Part shown: piece by piece, positions 16,607 through 24,410 of the stretch | How positions within the stretch are numbered: position 1 is the stretch's first letter | How the letters are laid out: the number at the start of each line of letters is the position of its first letter | Assembly: GCA_013791935.1 (NCBI GenBank) | Contig: VMSV01000203.1 | Span: forward strand, 1-51,241 | Origin: Desulfobacteraceae bacterium | Lineage (GTDB): Bacteria > Desulfobacterota > Desulfobacteria > Desulfobacterales > UBA5616 | Direction: 5' to 3' | DNA: 51,241 bases | Notes under the pieces: generated by a model | What the model was told of the DNA's origin: nothing | The model's input: the letters and a program-made list of their open reading frames with translations, nothing else | The model's database searches: none | Program-made: the position numbers and the translations under genes

Positions 16607-17896
16607 ATGTCGAATACCATGGACCTTAAATCGTTTGACAAGGCACTTAAGGTTGGACGGCCGCCCAACATACAGTCTCTTTTCCCGAATTCCAGGGCTT
16701 TGATCGTCAGCGGGAAATTCATTGACCGGGCCATGCTGGCCAAAGGAAATGCCATTTCCATCGCCGCAAACGGAAGAAACTATTTTGTCATTCGGGGGGC
16801 CCTGCTTGCAGCCCACAAAGCCAATTCCTGCCTGATCATTGAAATCGCCAAATCCGAAGGCGGGGTCAATGCCTATTGTTCGGTGAATTACTGGAATATG
16901 GCAAGGATTGTGGATTCCCTATGCAATGAATTGAACATCACCATTCCTGTTGCCATCCATGCGGATCATTACGGCATCAAGTCGGATAAAGATATTGCCA
17001 CTGCTAAAATTGAAATCCCCTCCATTTTTGATGCAGGGATCACGTCCATTGCCGTAGATGCTTCCCATTTGCCCGATGCCCAGAACCTTCTTGCCAATAT
17101 CGAATTGAATTCCTTTATCCCGACCTGGGCCGGCCTTGAAACCGAAGTCGGGGAAATCAAGGGCAAATCCGGGCTTTCAACAAAGGAAGAAGCCCTGTTT
17201 CTCGTTCAAGGCCTGAATGCCCACAATATTTTCCCGGAATGGATCGCCCTCAATAACGGCACCACCCACGGCATTGAAGCCGCATCCGAAGGAATCCAGG
17301 TGGACCTGACCGCCCAAATCCACAATGCCCTGACCCCCTATGAGGTTTCCGGAGCACAGCACGGAACTTCCGGGAACAGCTCCGACAGGTTGAGGGAAAT
17401 CGCCGCCAAAACTCGAACCACCAAAGCCAATGTGGCAACCGCACTCCAGATGATCTCCTGGGGCCTTGAGGTGAACGATTATGGCAATGCCATTCTCGAC
17501 CCTGCAGGAGAGTTCATTAAGGTCAAAGATAAAGGGACCACCGAAGAAATGTGGGCCAGAATCGTAGCCTATGCCAATGCCAACAACTTGAAAAAAGGGG
17601 ATTACAAAAAACTGAACATCGTTTTTGAAAATCATCTTCTCTGCCAGCCAAAAGACGTTCGTGAACGGATGTCCGCCAGGGTGGAAGATTTTGTTTACGG
17701 CATGTTGGTCAATGTTTTTAACGCAAAGGATACAGCCCCGATTGCCATTCAACAAATATGTGAGGCCAACACTTTCGACCCCGGACCCAAAGTTGGAAGG
17801 ATTGAAGATCCGGCCCGATGGTCCCGGGATAAAATTCTGGAAAAAGGGCCTGCCATCGCAGGTGACAAAGGCGCAGCCGGGAATTTTGATGACTGA
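16607..17896 (+). CDS. Class II fructose-bisphosphate aldolase family protein
   Basis: About 429 residues. Start at ATG 16607, seven bases after AAAGGAGG; the in-frame ATG at 16565 is less likely. Metal-binding and catalytic motifs of zinc aldolases are present: AIHADHYG (near residue 117, HxDH), ETEVGEI, ALNNGTTHG and VSGAQHGTSGNSSD. It is longer than E. coli FbaA (359 aa), with a C-terminal extension after ARVEDFVYG containing FDPGPKVGRIEDPARWSRDKI. It should cleave or form fructose-1,6-bisphosphate in glycolysis/gluconeogenesis, but another sugar-phosphate substrate is possible. It overlaps the NUDIX gene by eight bases. Confidence 0.88.
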   Translation: MSNTMDLKSFDKALKVGRPPNIQSLFPNSRALIVSGKFIDRAMLAKGNAISIAANGRNYFVIRGALLAAHKANSCLIIEIAKSEGGVNAYCSVNYWNMARIVDSLCNELNITIPVAIHADHYGIKSDKDIATAKIEIPSIFDAGITSIAVDASHLPDAQNLLANIELNSFIPTWAGLETEVGEIKGKSGLSTKEEALFLVQGLNAHNIFPEWIALNNGTTHGIEAASEGIQVDLTAQIHNALTPYEVSGAQHGTSGNSSDRLREIAAKTRTTKANVATALQMISWGLEVNDYGNAILDPAGEFIKVKDKGTTEEMWARIVAYANANNLKKGDYKKLNIVFENHLLCQPKDVRERMSARVEDFVYGMLVNVFNAKDTAPIAIQQICEANTFDPGPKVGRIEDPARWSRDKILEKGPAIAGDKGAAGNFDD

Positions 17897-18419
17897 TTTC
17901 TTTTACCAAATAAGGTCCATTACCTTCTGTCATTTTTGCTCCAACCGCCTGACCACCAAAATTCTGGAGGGAACGCAAAGATTGTTTTGTCCATCCTGCG
18001 GAACCCCCATTTACCGGAATCCTGTTCCGGCAAACTGTATTGTGGTGCTCGACGGGAAGGAACAGCTGCTTCTGGTGAAAAGAAATGTGGAGCCGAAAAT
18101 CGGCCACTGGTGTTTGCCTGGGGGCTTCATGGAACTCAACGAATCCCCCGAAGCCTCGGCTTTAAGGGAATTAAAAGAAGAAACCGGATTGGTGGGAAGG
18201 GGGGCAAGCCTTCTGGGGGTCACCACCAGCCCGAGCTCCCATTACGATACCATTCTTATGATCGGCTATCTGGTGAAGCATTATTCAGGGGATATCCTGG
18301 CCGGAGATGACGCTTCGGATGTGCGGTGGTTCAACTTTGACCATCTGCCTGAAATCGCTTTTGACAGCCATGTTCGATTTGTACGCCAGGTTCTGGAAGC
18401 AATATCGGAGGAGGATTAA
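17889..18419 (+). CDS. NUDIX hydrolase with N-terminal zinc ribbon
   Basis: A 176-residue protein starting at ATG 17889 inside the end of the aldolase gene (8-bp overlap). A zinc ribbon (CHFCSNRL and LFCPSCGTPIYRNP, four Cys) is followed by the NUDIX box GGFMELNESPEASALRELKE with EETGL completing the consensus. This layout resembles NADH pyrophosphatase-like NUDIX enzymes of archaea and bacteria. Substrate not determinable. Coupling to an aldolase may be only transcriptional. A longer in-frame start at 17625 lies within aldolase coding sequence and is rejected. Confidence 0.9.
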   Translation: MTDFFYQIRSITFCHFCSNRLTTKILEGTQRLFCPSCGTPIYRNPVPANCIVVLDGKEQLLLVKRNVEPKIGHWCLPGGFMELNESPEASALRELKEETGLVGRGASLLGVTTSPSSHYDTILMIGYLVKHYSGDILAGDDASDVRWFNFDHLPEIAFDSHVRFVRQVLEAISEED

Positions 18420-18447
18420 GCGGGGGCCCGGGCTTTCGGCATGCCTG

Positions 18448-19269
18448 CTAATCCGTTTCCTTCTTGGCTTCCTCCCAATATTGATCCAGTTTTTCCCTGG
18501 GAACAGATGCCGGGGTTTCATGTTTTCGGGTAAGCATCTGCTCCATGCTTCGAAACCGCTTCTCAAATTTCTTCGTGGAAACGGAAAGTGCGGTTTCAGG
18601 ATGAATTCTCAGAAATCGGCCCACATTCACCAGGGTAAATAAAATATCTCCCAGTTCCAGAGTCATCCGCTCCTTTGATGGGTCGGCATTGTTATCCAGA
18701 GCCTTGATTTCCTCCTTGAACTCCGCCCACTCCTCTTCAACCTTTTCCATGACGCCTTGTACATCGTCCCAGTCAAACCCCCATCCTCCGGCTCTTTCCG
18801 AAACCCGGTAGGCCCTCATGAGAGCCGGAAGTTTTCTTGGAATGGAATTCAAAATGGAAGTATCCGAAGGCATTTCTTTTTCATTGCGTTTAATTTCCCG
18901 CCACTGCTTTCGAACGTCTTCATCGTTTTCGGCCATGGCATCCCCGAACACATGGGGATGGCGGTGGGTCATTTTGGCAAGGTTTCTTTCCGCAACGTTT
19001 TCGATGTCAAAACGGCCGGTCTCCCGAAAAAGATTGGCCAGAAAAAGAACCTGGAAAAGTACATCTCCCATTTCTTCCATAATATTTTCAGGGTCACCGG
19101 ATTCCAAGGCCTCCAGGAGTTCATACACCTCCTCCACAAGATAGGCGGCCATACTTTGAGTGGTTTGCTTTCGGTCCCAGGGACATCCTTTTTCACTTCT
19201 CAAGATCTCGATCAGTTCTGAAAGTTTTTGAACATTTGAGGGCATTTCCAGCGTTACATCCCCTTCCAT
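18448..19269 (-). CDS. mazG: Nucleoside triphosphate pyrophosphohydrolase MazG
   Basis: A 273-residue tandem-MazG protein of usual length. The first domain has LRSEKGCPWDRKQTTQS, EEVYELLEAL and MEEMGDVLFQVLFLA. The second has EKVEEEWAEFKEE and LELGDILFTLVNVGRFL. The ExxE...ExxD metal ligands are visible in both halves. It hydrolyses (d)NTPs to monophosphates, cleaning damaged nucleotides and lowering ppGpp in E. coli. It overlaps the cvpA-like gene by 16 bases, so the two are translated together. Confidence 0.95.
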   Translation of the reverse strand: MEGDVTLEMPSNVQKLSELIEILRSEKGCPWDRKQTTQSMAAYLVEEVYELLEALESGDPENIMEEMGDVLFQVLFLANLFRETGRFDIENVAERNLAKMTHRHPHVFGDAMAENDEDVRKQWREIKRNEKEMPSDTSILNSIPRKLPALMRAYRVSERAGGWGFDWDDVQGVMEKVEEEWAEFKEEIKALDNNADPSKERMTLELGDILFTLVNVGRFLRIHPETALSVSTKKFEKRFRSMEQMLTRKHETPASVPREKLDQYWEEAKKETD

Positions 19270-19778
19270 GTATTTTTTAGTTCTTTGAATTTGTTATAAA
19301 ATTCAGCCTTCATGGATTCCGGAACCATTTGGACGATCTTTTCGGAAACATAAACGACATGGGGGGCCAGAATCGAATTCTTCATGATGGTCGCATTCCT
19401 GGGTAGAAAAGACGTGAGAATCACCAGAATGACCGAGACAATCAAAACCGCTTTCACCACGGCAAAAAGGGTTCCCAAAAGCCGGTCCACCCATCCGGCA
19501 GAGGCAATTTTCAACAAGTATCGAATGATCACCCCCACCACCCCAACCACCAGAAGCACCCCGCAGAAGATGATTAAGAAACCTGAGATGTCCCGATAAG
19601 AAGTATTGGTCACCCATTGGGAAAGCAGGTTGCTGGTCATTGGATAATAAGCGCTGGCCAGGTAAACCCCGGCGAGTACGCCTACTATGGATGACAGTTC
19701 TTTGATCAGCCCTCGAAAGATCCCTCGAATCAGGCAATAGCCCAGAATACAAGCAATGATGATGTCCAGCGAATTCAT
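19254..19778 (-). CDS. CvpA family membrane protein
   Basis: A 174-residue protein with four predicted membrane segments (SLDIIIACILGYCLIRGIFRG, IVGVLAGVYLASAYY, GFLIIFCGVLLVVGVVGVII, ALLIVSVILVIL-type). The conserved CvpA start G-x-x-RGxxRGxxKE is seen as LIRGIFRGLIKEL, with WVDRLLGTLFAVVKAVL also typical. The family is named for colicin V production but generally affects envelope integrity. It precedes and overlaps mazG. Confidence 0.9.
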   Translation of the reverse strand: MNSLDIIIACILGYCLIRGIFRGLIKELSSIVGVLAGVYLASAYYPMTSNLLSQWVTNTSYRDISGFLIIFCGVLLVVGVVGVIIRYLLKIASAGWVDRLLGTLFAVVKAVLIVSVILVILTSFLPRNATIMKNSILAPHVVYVSEKIVQMVPESMKAEFYNKFKELKNTWKGM

Positions 19779-19908
19779 TTGCGCCTCGTTCTTCCTTCTA
19801 AATATGGCATTCAGGCTTTATGGCATTTAAAATTGTTGTTTGCAATCCCTTTTCGGTTTATGTTATAGCCTCTTTCATTTTTAAGAAATGGTTAATCCAT
19901 GACAATAT

Positions 19909-20910
19909 ATGGTTGAAAATTCAGATATTAAAAAAAACCGGCTTTCGTTTCCGGAAATTACTTTCGCCCAGCAGCTCTTCGGAGAACACAATCAGAATCT
20001 CCAGATGATCGCCAAGGCCCTTGAGGTGACCATCAATACCAAGGGAAATACACTGATCGTGGAGGGTGACCCGGTGGATGTGAGCCTTGCCGGTAATATC
20101 CTTAACCAGTTGTACGCTATAATAAAGGAGAAGCGCCCTGTTTTTCCGACGGATGTGGATCATGCCATCAAGATCCTGAGCCAGGACAGCCGTGCTAATC
20201 TTAAAGATGTTTTCATGGACACGGTGTTTGTCAACTCAAAAAAAAAGCAAATCTCACCCAAAAATCTTTCCCAGAAAACATACATTGACGCCATACGAAA
20301 CCATGACATGGTTTTCGGCATCGGACCCGCCGGCACCGGGAAAACGTATCTCGCCATGGCCATGGCTGTGGAGTCTCTCGCCAAAGGAAAAACCAGTCGC
20401 ATCATTCTTACGCGACCCGCCGTGGAAGCGGGAGAAGCCCTGGGCTTTCTGCCCGGCAACCTGGCTGAAAAGATCGACCCCTACCTTCGTCCGCTATACG
20501 ATGCGCTTCACGACATGATGCGGTTTGAAAAGATATCGGCTCTCATGCAAAATGGCGTGATTGAAGTGGCCCCCCTGGCCTTTATGAGGGGAAGAACCTT
20601 GAATGACGCCTTTATTATTTTGGATGAGGCCCAGAACACCACTTCGGAACAGATGAAGATGTTTTTAACCCGCATCGGATTCAGTTCAAAAGCCGTGATC
20701 ACAGGGGATATCACCCAGACGGACCTGCCTTCCGGGACCTCTTCGGGCCTGGTGGAGTGCAAAAATATTCTTCAGGATATTGAAGGCATCAAATTCGTCT
20801 TCTTTACCAAGGACGATGTGGTCCGGCACAGGCTGGTGCAGAAAATTATCAAAGCCTATGAAGATTTAGAGGAAAGAAAGAAGAATAAAAAATTACAGGG
20901 CGGATTTTAA
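19909..20910 (+). CDS. phoH: PhoH family ATPase (PhoH/YbeZ)
   Basis: A 333-residue protein with an N-terminal KH-like region (EVTINTKGNTLIVEGDPVDV) and a PhoH ATPase domain. Walker A GPAGTGKTYLA is near residue 139, Walker B FIILDEAQN, and sensor motifs ITGDITQTDLP are present. It is linked to rRNA maturation with YbeY. The start lacks a clear Shine-Dalgarno. A weak promoter (TTGTTT, 17 bp, TATGTT) lies around 19832-19860. First gene of the phoH-HD-ybeY-tsaE unit, an arrangement widespread in Gram-positives and deltaproteobacteria. Confidence 0.95.
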   Translation: MVENSDIKKNRLSFPEITFAQQLFGEHNQNLQMIAKALEVTINTKGNTLIVEGDPVDVSLAGNILNQLYAIIKEKRPVFPTDVDHAIKILSQDSRANLKDVFMDTVFVNSKKKQISPKNLSQKTYIDAIRNHDMVFGIGPAGTGKTYLAMAMAVESLAKGKTSRIILTRPAVEAGEALGFLPGNLAEKIDPYLRPLYDALHDMMRFEKISALMQNGVIEVAPLAFMRGRTLNDAFIILDEAQNTTSEQMKMFLTRIGFSSKAVITGDITQTDLPSGTSSGLVECKNILQDIEGIKFVFFTKDDVVRHRLVQKIIKAYEDLEERKKNKKLQGGF

Positions 20911-20913
20911 GAC

Positions 20914-23328
20914 ATGAAAAAACCAGGCAGTTTAGAATCCATCACCTCCCTTTTGAATGACAGTGTTTATGTCAAGTTCGGGCTTCTTTTTGTTGTGGCA
21001 ACCATTTTCACCCTGATCCTTTACCCCAGTCTGCTCACCATTGAAAGAACCTATGCCATAGGGGATGTTGCGGAAAATACGATAAAAGCTTCTTTCGAAG
21101 TCTTCATTGAAGATGAAGAAGCCACTGAATTAAAGAAAAAATCAGCTGTCCAGGATGTGATCACCGTTTACGACCACCATTCAAACCTTAAAAGGATATT
21201 GGTTGAAAATATCAATGAAGCCTTTGACCACATGAGGTTTCTCATCCCCCAGTCGACGATGAAGGATACCCCTTCTTCTTCTGAAAATCGGGCCATAAAT
21301 GGCGACGATCCCGGTTCAACCCCTGCACTCTCAACCCATGAAATCATCTGGCAAAACAAAAAACGCTTCGAAGAACTCATGGGGTTGACCCTGAGCGATG
21401 GGGCTTTCCGGATACTCTTGGATGATGGTTTTTCATTTAAAATCAATCAATTGACCATTAGCATCCTCACCCAGATCATGGAAAACGGCGTAGTGGCCAA
21501 CAAGGAAATCCTTCTGAAGGAGCACGAAAAAGGGATTATTCTAAGAAACATTGACTCACAAACGGAAAAAGTCATCACCAACCTCAAGACCTATTACGGC
21601 CTAGACCAGGCTAAAACCATGGTAAGGGTGGTGGGTGATCCGCTTCTGAAGGGCTTCAACTATTCGCTGAAAAATCTTGTGGTGGATATGGTTCAGCGGT
21701 TGGTTCAGCCCAATATCACCTTGAATATCAACGAAACGGAACTGCGGAAAATCCATACGGCCCAGCAGGTAAAACCCATCCTTTACCGAATCATTCCAGG
21801 CGAGATGGTGCTGAGGGAAGGCGAACGGGTCACCAAAGCCCAGCTTGTGAAACTCAAGGCCCTGGCCGAAACCCAAGGCAAGGAAGATATTGTTAAAAAA
21901 AGTGCCGGTGGGGCCATGATCTTCATCACTATCCTGATATTGTCCTATGTGCTGATGATCAACATTCAAAAAGGGTCCGTGCTTAAAAGCAATAAAAGCC
22001 TTCTTTTTCTTTCCTGTATTCTCATCACTTTTTTTGTTTTCTCCAGCTTTTCCCTTACCCTTGTGGAAAGCGTCATTCATCAGACCAGCCCTTCCATTCC
22101 CTCATCCGCGATTTTGTTTGGAATCCCCCTGGCCGCAGCCGCAATGATCGTGTGCATTTTCATGGGCCTTGAAATCGCCATTCCCTTTGCCATGATCATG
22201 GCCCTTTTTACCGGTGTTATGCTTCAGAACCGCTATGATATGTTTTTGTTTCACCTGTTCAGCGGCACCATGGCCGCGTTCTGGATCAAGGAATGCAGGG
22301 AGCGGAAGGCGTTTATCACCGCCGGTTTAAAAATCGGTATGCTGAATATTCTCCTTTCCACCATTATCTGTATTTATTCCTCGGATTTTTCAGGCACGAA
22401 GCTCTTCTGGAGCTGGGTTTTCGCTTTCATGAGTGGCATCGGGGCGGGTATTATTACTTCGGGGATGTCTCCCCTGGTGGAAATGCTGTTCGAATACACC
22501 ACGGATATCACCCTTCTGGAAATTGCCAACCTGGACCGGCCCATTTTAAGGCGGCTGATGCTGGAATCCCCCGGCACCTATCACCATTCCGTGATTGTGG
22601 GATCCCTGGTGGAAGCGGCAGCCTCGGAAATTGGTAGCAATCCGCTTCTGGCCAAGGTTTGCGGCTACTACCATGACATCGGCAAAATTAATAAACCCTT
22701 ATATTTTATTGAAAATCAGTTTGACGGTCAGAATCGCCACAACAAGCTGGCCCCATCCATGTCCAGCTTGATTCTCATCAGCCATGTAAAAGACGGCGTG
22801 GAAATCGCTAAAAAAAACAAGCTGGGCCAGCCCATCATAGACATGATCCGGGAGCATCACGGCACCAGCCTCATCAGCTTTTTTTATGAGAAGGCCAAGC
22901 AACTCAAAGGAAAAGAAATTGTCAAAATAGACGATTTCAGATACCCCGGCCCCAAACCCCAGTCCATCGAAGCAGCCCTGGTCATGCTGGCTGATGTTGT
23001 GGAAGCCTCCTCCAGAACCCTGGAAGACCCAACGCCTTCACGAATCCAGGGCCATGTTCAGACTCACATCAACAAGATCTTTGCAGACGGTCAATTGGAC
23101 AATTGCGAACTCACGCTGAAAGATCTTCACAACATCGCAAAAAGCTTCATCAAAATCCTTACGGGCATTTATCACCATCGGATCGATTATCCTGAAAAAA
23201 CAATTTCATTCAGCGGGAAGGCGGGCAATGGCAGTTCTGATAGACAACCGGCAAAACAAATTCACGATGCCACTGGAGACCATAAAGCAGAAAGCACTGG
23301 TGGCCTTAAACGCCTTGGATTGCCCTGA
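20914..23328 (+). CDS. PgpH-type membrane HD phosphodiesterase (7TMR-HDED/HDIG)
   Basis: An 804-residue protein three bases after phoH. One N-terminal membrane helix is followed by an extracytoplasmic 7TMR-HDED domain (~residues 45-320). A block of membrane helices spans ~340-510, and a cytoplasmic HD domain has YYHDIGKINKPLYF (HDIG near residue 587), REHHGT and YPGPKPQSIEAALVMLADVVEA. In Firmicutes this architecture hydrolyses cyclic di-AMP. That substrate is assumed here, as no cyclase gene is in the window. The C-terminus runs ~45 residues past the usual end (after HRIDYP) and overlaps ybeY by 101 bp, probably because the ancestral stop was lost. Confidence 0.93.
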   Translation: MKKPGSLESITSLLNDSVYVKFGLLFVVATIFTLILYPSLLTIERTYAIGDVAENTIKASFEVFIEDEEATELKKKSAVQDVITVYDHHSNLKRILVENINEAFDHMRFLIPQSTMKDTPSSSENRAINGDDPGSTPALSTHEIIWQNKKRFEELMGLTLSDGAFRILLDDGFSFKINQLTISILTQIMENGVVANKEILLKEHEKGIILRNIDSQTEKVITNLKTYYGLDQAKTMVRVVGDPLLKGFNYSLKNLVVDMVQRLVQPNITLNINETELRKIHTAQQVKPILYRIIPGEMVLREGERVTKAQLVKLKALAETQGKEDIVKKSAGGAMIFITILILSYVLMINIQKGSVLKSNKSLLFLSCILITFFVFSSFSLTLVESVIHQTSPSIPSSAILFGIPLAAAAMIVCIFMGLEIAIPFAMIMALFTGVMLQNRYDMFLFHLFSGTMAAFWIKECRERKAFITAGLKIGMLNILLSTIICIYSSDFSGTKLFWSWVFAFMSGIGAGIITSGMSPLVEMLFEYTTDITLLEIANLDRPILRRLMLESPGTYHHSVIVGSLVEAAASEIGSNPLLAKVCGYYHDIGKINKPLYFIENQFDGQNRHNKLAPSMSSLILISHVKDGVEIAKKNKLGQPIIDMIREHHGTSLISFFYEKAKQLKGKEIVKIDDFRYPGPKPQSIEAALVMLADVVEASSRTLEDPTPSRIQGHVQTHINKIFADGQLDNCELTLKDLHNIAKSFIKILTGIYHHRIDYPEKTISFSGKAGNGSSDRQPAKQIHDATGDHKAESTGGLKRLGLP

Positions 23329-23668
23329 CGGCGAACTCTCCATAGTCCTCACAGACGACCCGCAAATCCAGGAACTCAACAGGGAATACCTTCATCGGGA
23401 TAGGGCCACCAATGTCATGGCCTTTCCCATGCTGGAAGGGGAATTCCAGGACATTACCCCTTCCTTACTGGGGGATGTGGTGATTTCCGTTGAAACAGCC
23501 AACAAGGAAGCGCAAATGGCTGACATGAGCTTCATGGAACGTTTTGACCAGCTTCTTATCCACGGGATTCTTCATTTGTTCGGTTATGATCATGAACATG
23601 ACGAACAAGAGGCTGCGGAAATGGAAGATAAGGCGGCTGAACTCTTAACCCTAATATCCGGCATGTAA
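23228..23668 (+). CDS. ybeY: Endoribonuclease YbeY (rRNA maturation)
   Basis: A 146-residue protein with the zinc motif HGILHLFGYDHEHD (H-G-x-L-H-L-x-G-Y-D-H plus the third His) and the family landmarks LNREYLHRDRATNVMAFP and LLGDVVISVE. It processes the 16S rRNA 3' end and takes part in ribosome quality control. The start at 23228 fits family N-termini (IDNRQ) and lies 101 bp inside the preceding HD gene in another frame. An in-frame ATG after residue 13 would trim a conserved strand. Confidence 0.96.
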   Translation: MAVLIDNRQNKFTMPLETIKQKALVALNALDCPDGELSIVLTDDPQIQELNREYLHRDRATNVMAFPMLEGEFQDITPSLLGDVVISVETANKEAQMADMSFMERFDQLLIHGILHLFGYDHEHDEQEAAEMEDKAAELLTLISGM

Positions 23669-23698
23669 CCAAACGACCTTTCCATTCCTCAATCAGTC

Positions 23699-24199
23699 AT
23701 GGATAAAAACCCCATTCAAATAACCAGCAGGTCTGTGGAAGACACCTTTGCCATGGGCGAAACCGTGGGCAGAGCCGTTTCCGAGCCTGTTCTCATCCTT
23801 CTAACCGGCGATCTGGGAAGCGGCAAAACAGCTTTTGTTCAGGGCCTTGGAAAAGGTCTTGAAGTTTTTGAAAATTATTATATCACAAGCCCCTCTTATA
23901 CACTGATCAATGAATACCCCGCTAGAATCCCACTTTTTCATGTGGATCTATACCGGCTGAACGGACCGGATGATTTTGAAAGTGCAGGGATTTACCACAT
24001 TCTGGAGGACGAAAGCCATGTGGTGGCCATGGAATGGGCCGATCTGATGGATGAAGCCCTTCTTCCGGACCCCATGACAGTGAATTTTACGATAGCAAAC
24101 CATGAAAGCAGAATGATCGAAATATCCTTCGGCGGCAGTCGTTGGGATACGATGCGACATAAAATCATCAAGGATATGCAATTGAAGAAATGGCTCTAA
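23699..24199 (+). CDS. tsaE: tRNA threonylcarbamoyladenosine ATPase TsaE
   Basis: A 166-residue P-loop protein: LTGDLGSGKTAFVQGLGKGL (Walker A), SPSYTLINEYP, HVDLYRL and AMEWADLMDEALL. It acts with TsaB/TsaD in forming t6A37 on ANN-decoding tRNAs. Slightly longer than E. coli TsaE, with a basic tail. Its stop codon overlaps the ATG of the aspartokinase relic, so the downstream gene was formerly coupled to tsaE. Confidence 0.95.
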   Translation: MDKNPIQITSRSVEDTFAMGETVGRAVSEPVLILLTGDLGSGKTAFVQGLGKGLEVFENYYITSPSYTLINEYPARIPLFHVDLYRLNGPDDFESAGIYHILEDESHVVAMEWADLMDEALLPDPMTVNFTIANHESRMIEISFGGSRWDTMRHKIIKDMQLKKWL

Positions 24200-24249
24200 T
24201 CATTCAAAGAAACGGCGGTACTTCAGTGGCCAATCTGGATCAGGAATGA
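24190..24249 (+). pseudogene. 5' relic of aspartate kinase (lysC) gene, 19 codons
   Basis: ATG at 24190 overlaps the tsaE stop and encodes MALIIQRNGGTSVANLDQE followed by TGA (24247-24249). Aspartokinases start with the almost invariant (I/V)VQKFGGTSVA block. Here it is recognisable but changed to QRNGGTSVA, losing the catalytic Lys and the Phe. The rest of the ~400-residue gene is absent: the next sequence is a short unrelated ORF. This looks like a deletion scar that left only the 5' end. The match is short but highly characteristic. Confidence 0.65.
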
Positions 24250-24341
24250 AATTATTCAGTTCGGAGCAGATGGCCCTGGCCCTGATTCTCGGCCTTGTGA
24301 TTTCGGGCGTCCTGGTCTTCAGGACGTTTCATGGGATTTAA
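24246..24341 (+). CDS. Small single-helix membrane ORF (31 aa) after the lysC relic
   Basis: ATG at 24246 overlaps the relic's TGA (ATGA) and gives 31 residues: MKLFSSEQMALALILGLVIS, then GVLVFRTFHGI. It is one hydrophobic helix with a short basic end, and GGATCAGG lies just upstream. It could be a real small membrane protein or the N-terminal signal-anchor remnant of another deleted gene (a ComEA-like start is one possibility). Expression is plausible through coupling to tsaE. Confidence 0.4.
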   Translation: MKLFSSEQMALALILGLVISGVLVFRTFHGI

Positions 24342-24352
24342 AGGGACGAATC

Positions 24353-24404
24353 AGAATAGAAAAGCCGGTCTTGTTTCTTGTTATAAAACCGACTTTATTA
24401 TTCT
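24353..24404. terminator. Imperfect inverted repeat, likely bidirectional terminator
   Basis: Symmetric arms 24353-24369 and 24388-24404 (AGAATA..AAAGCCGGT against ACCGACTTT..TATTCT, three mismatches) flank an 18-base loop, between the end of the tsaE unit and the end of the acyl-CoA dehydrogenase gene. AT-rich flanks give T-rich tails on both strands. Position between convergent units supports termination. Confidence 0.5.
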
Positions 24405-24410
24405 AATGCT

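Noticed and set aside
19810-19860. A third -24/-12 promoter upstream of phoH (GGCATTTAAAATTG)
   Set aside because: The element 10 bp after GG is TG rather than GC, so the invariant dinucleotide is missing.
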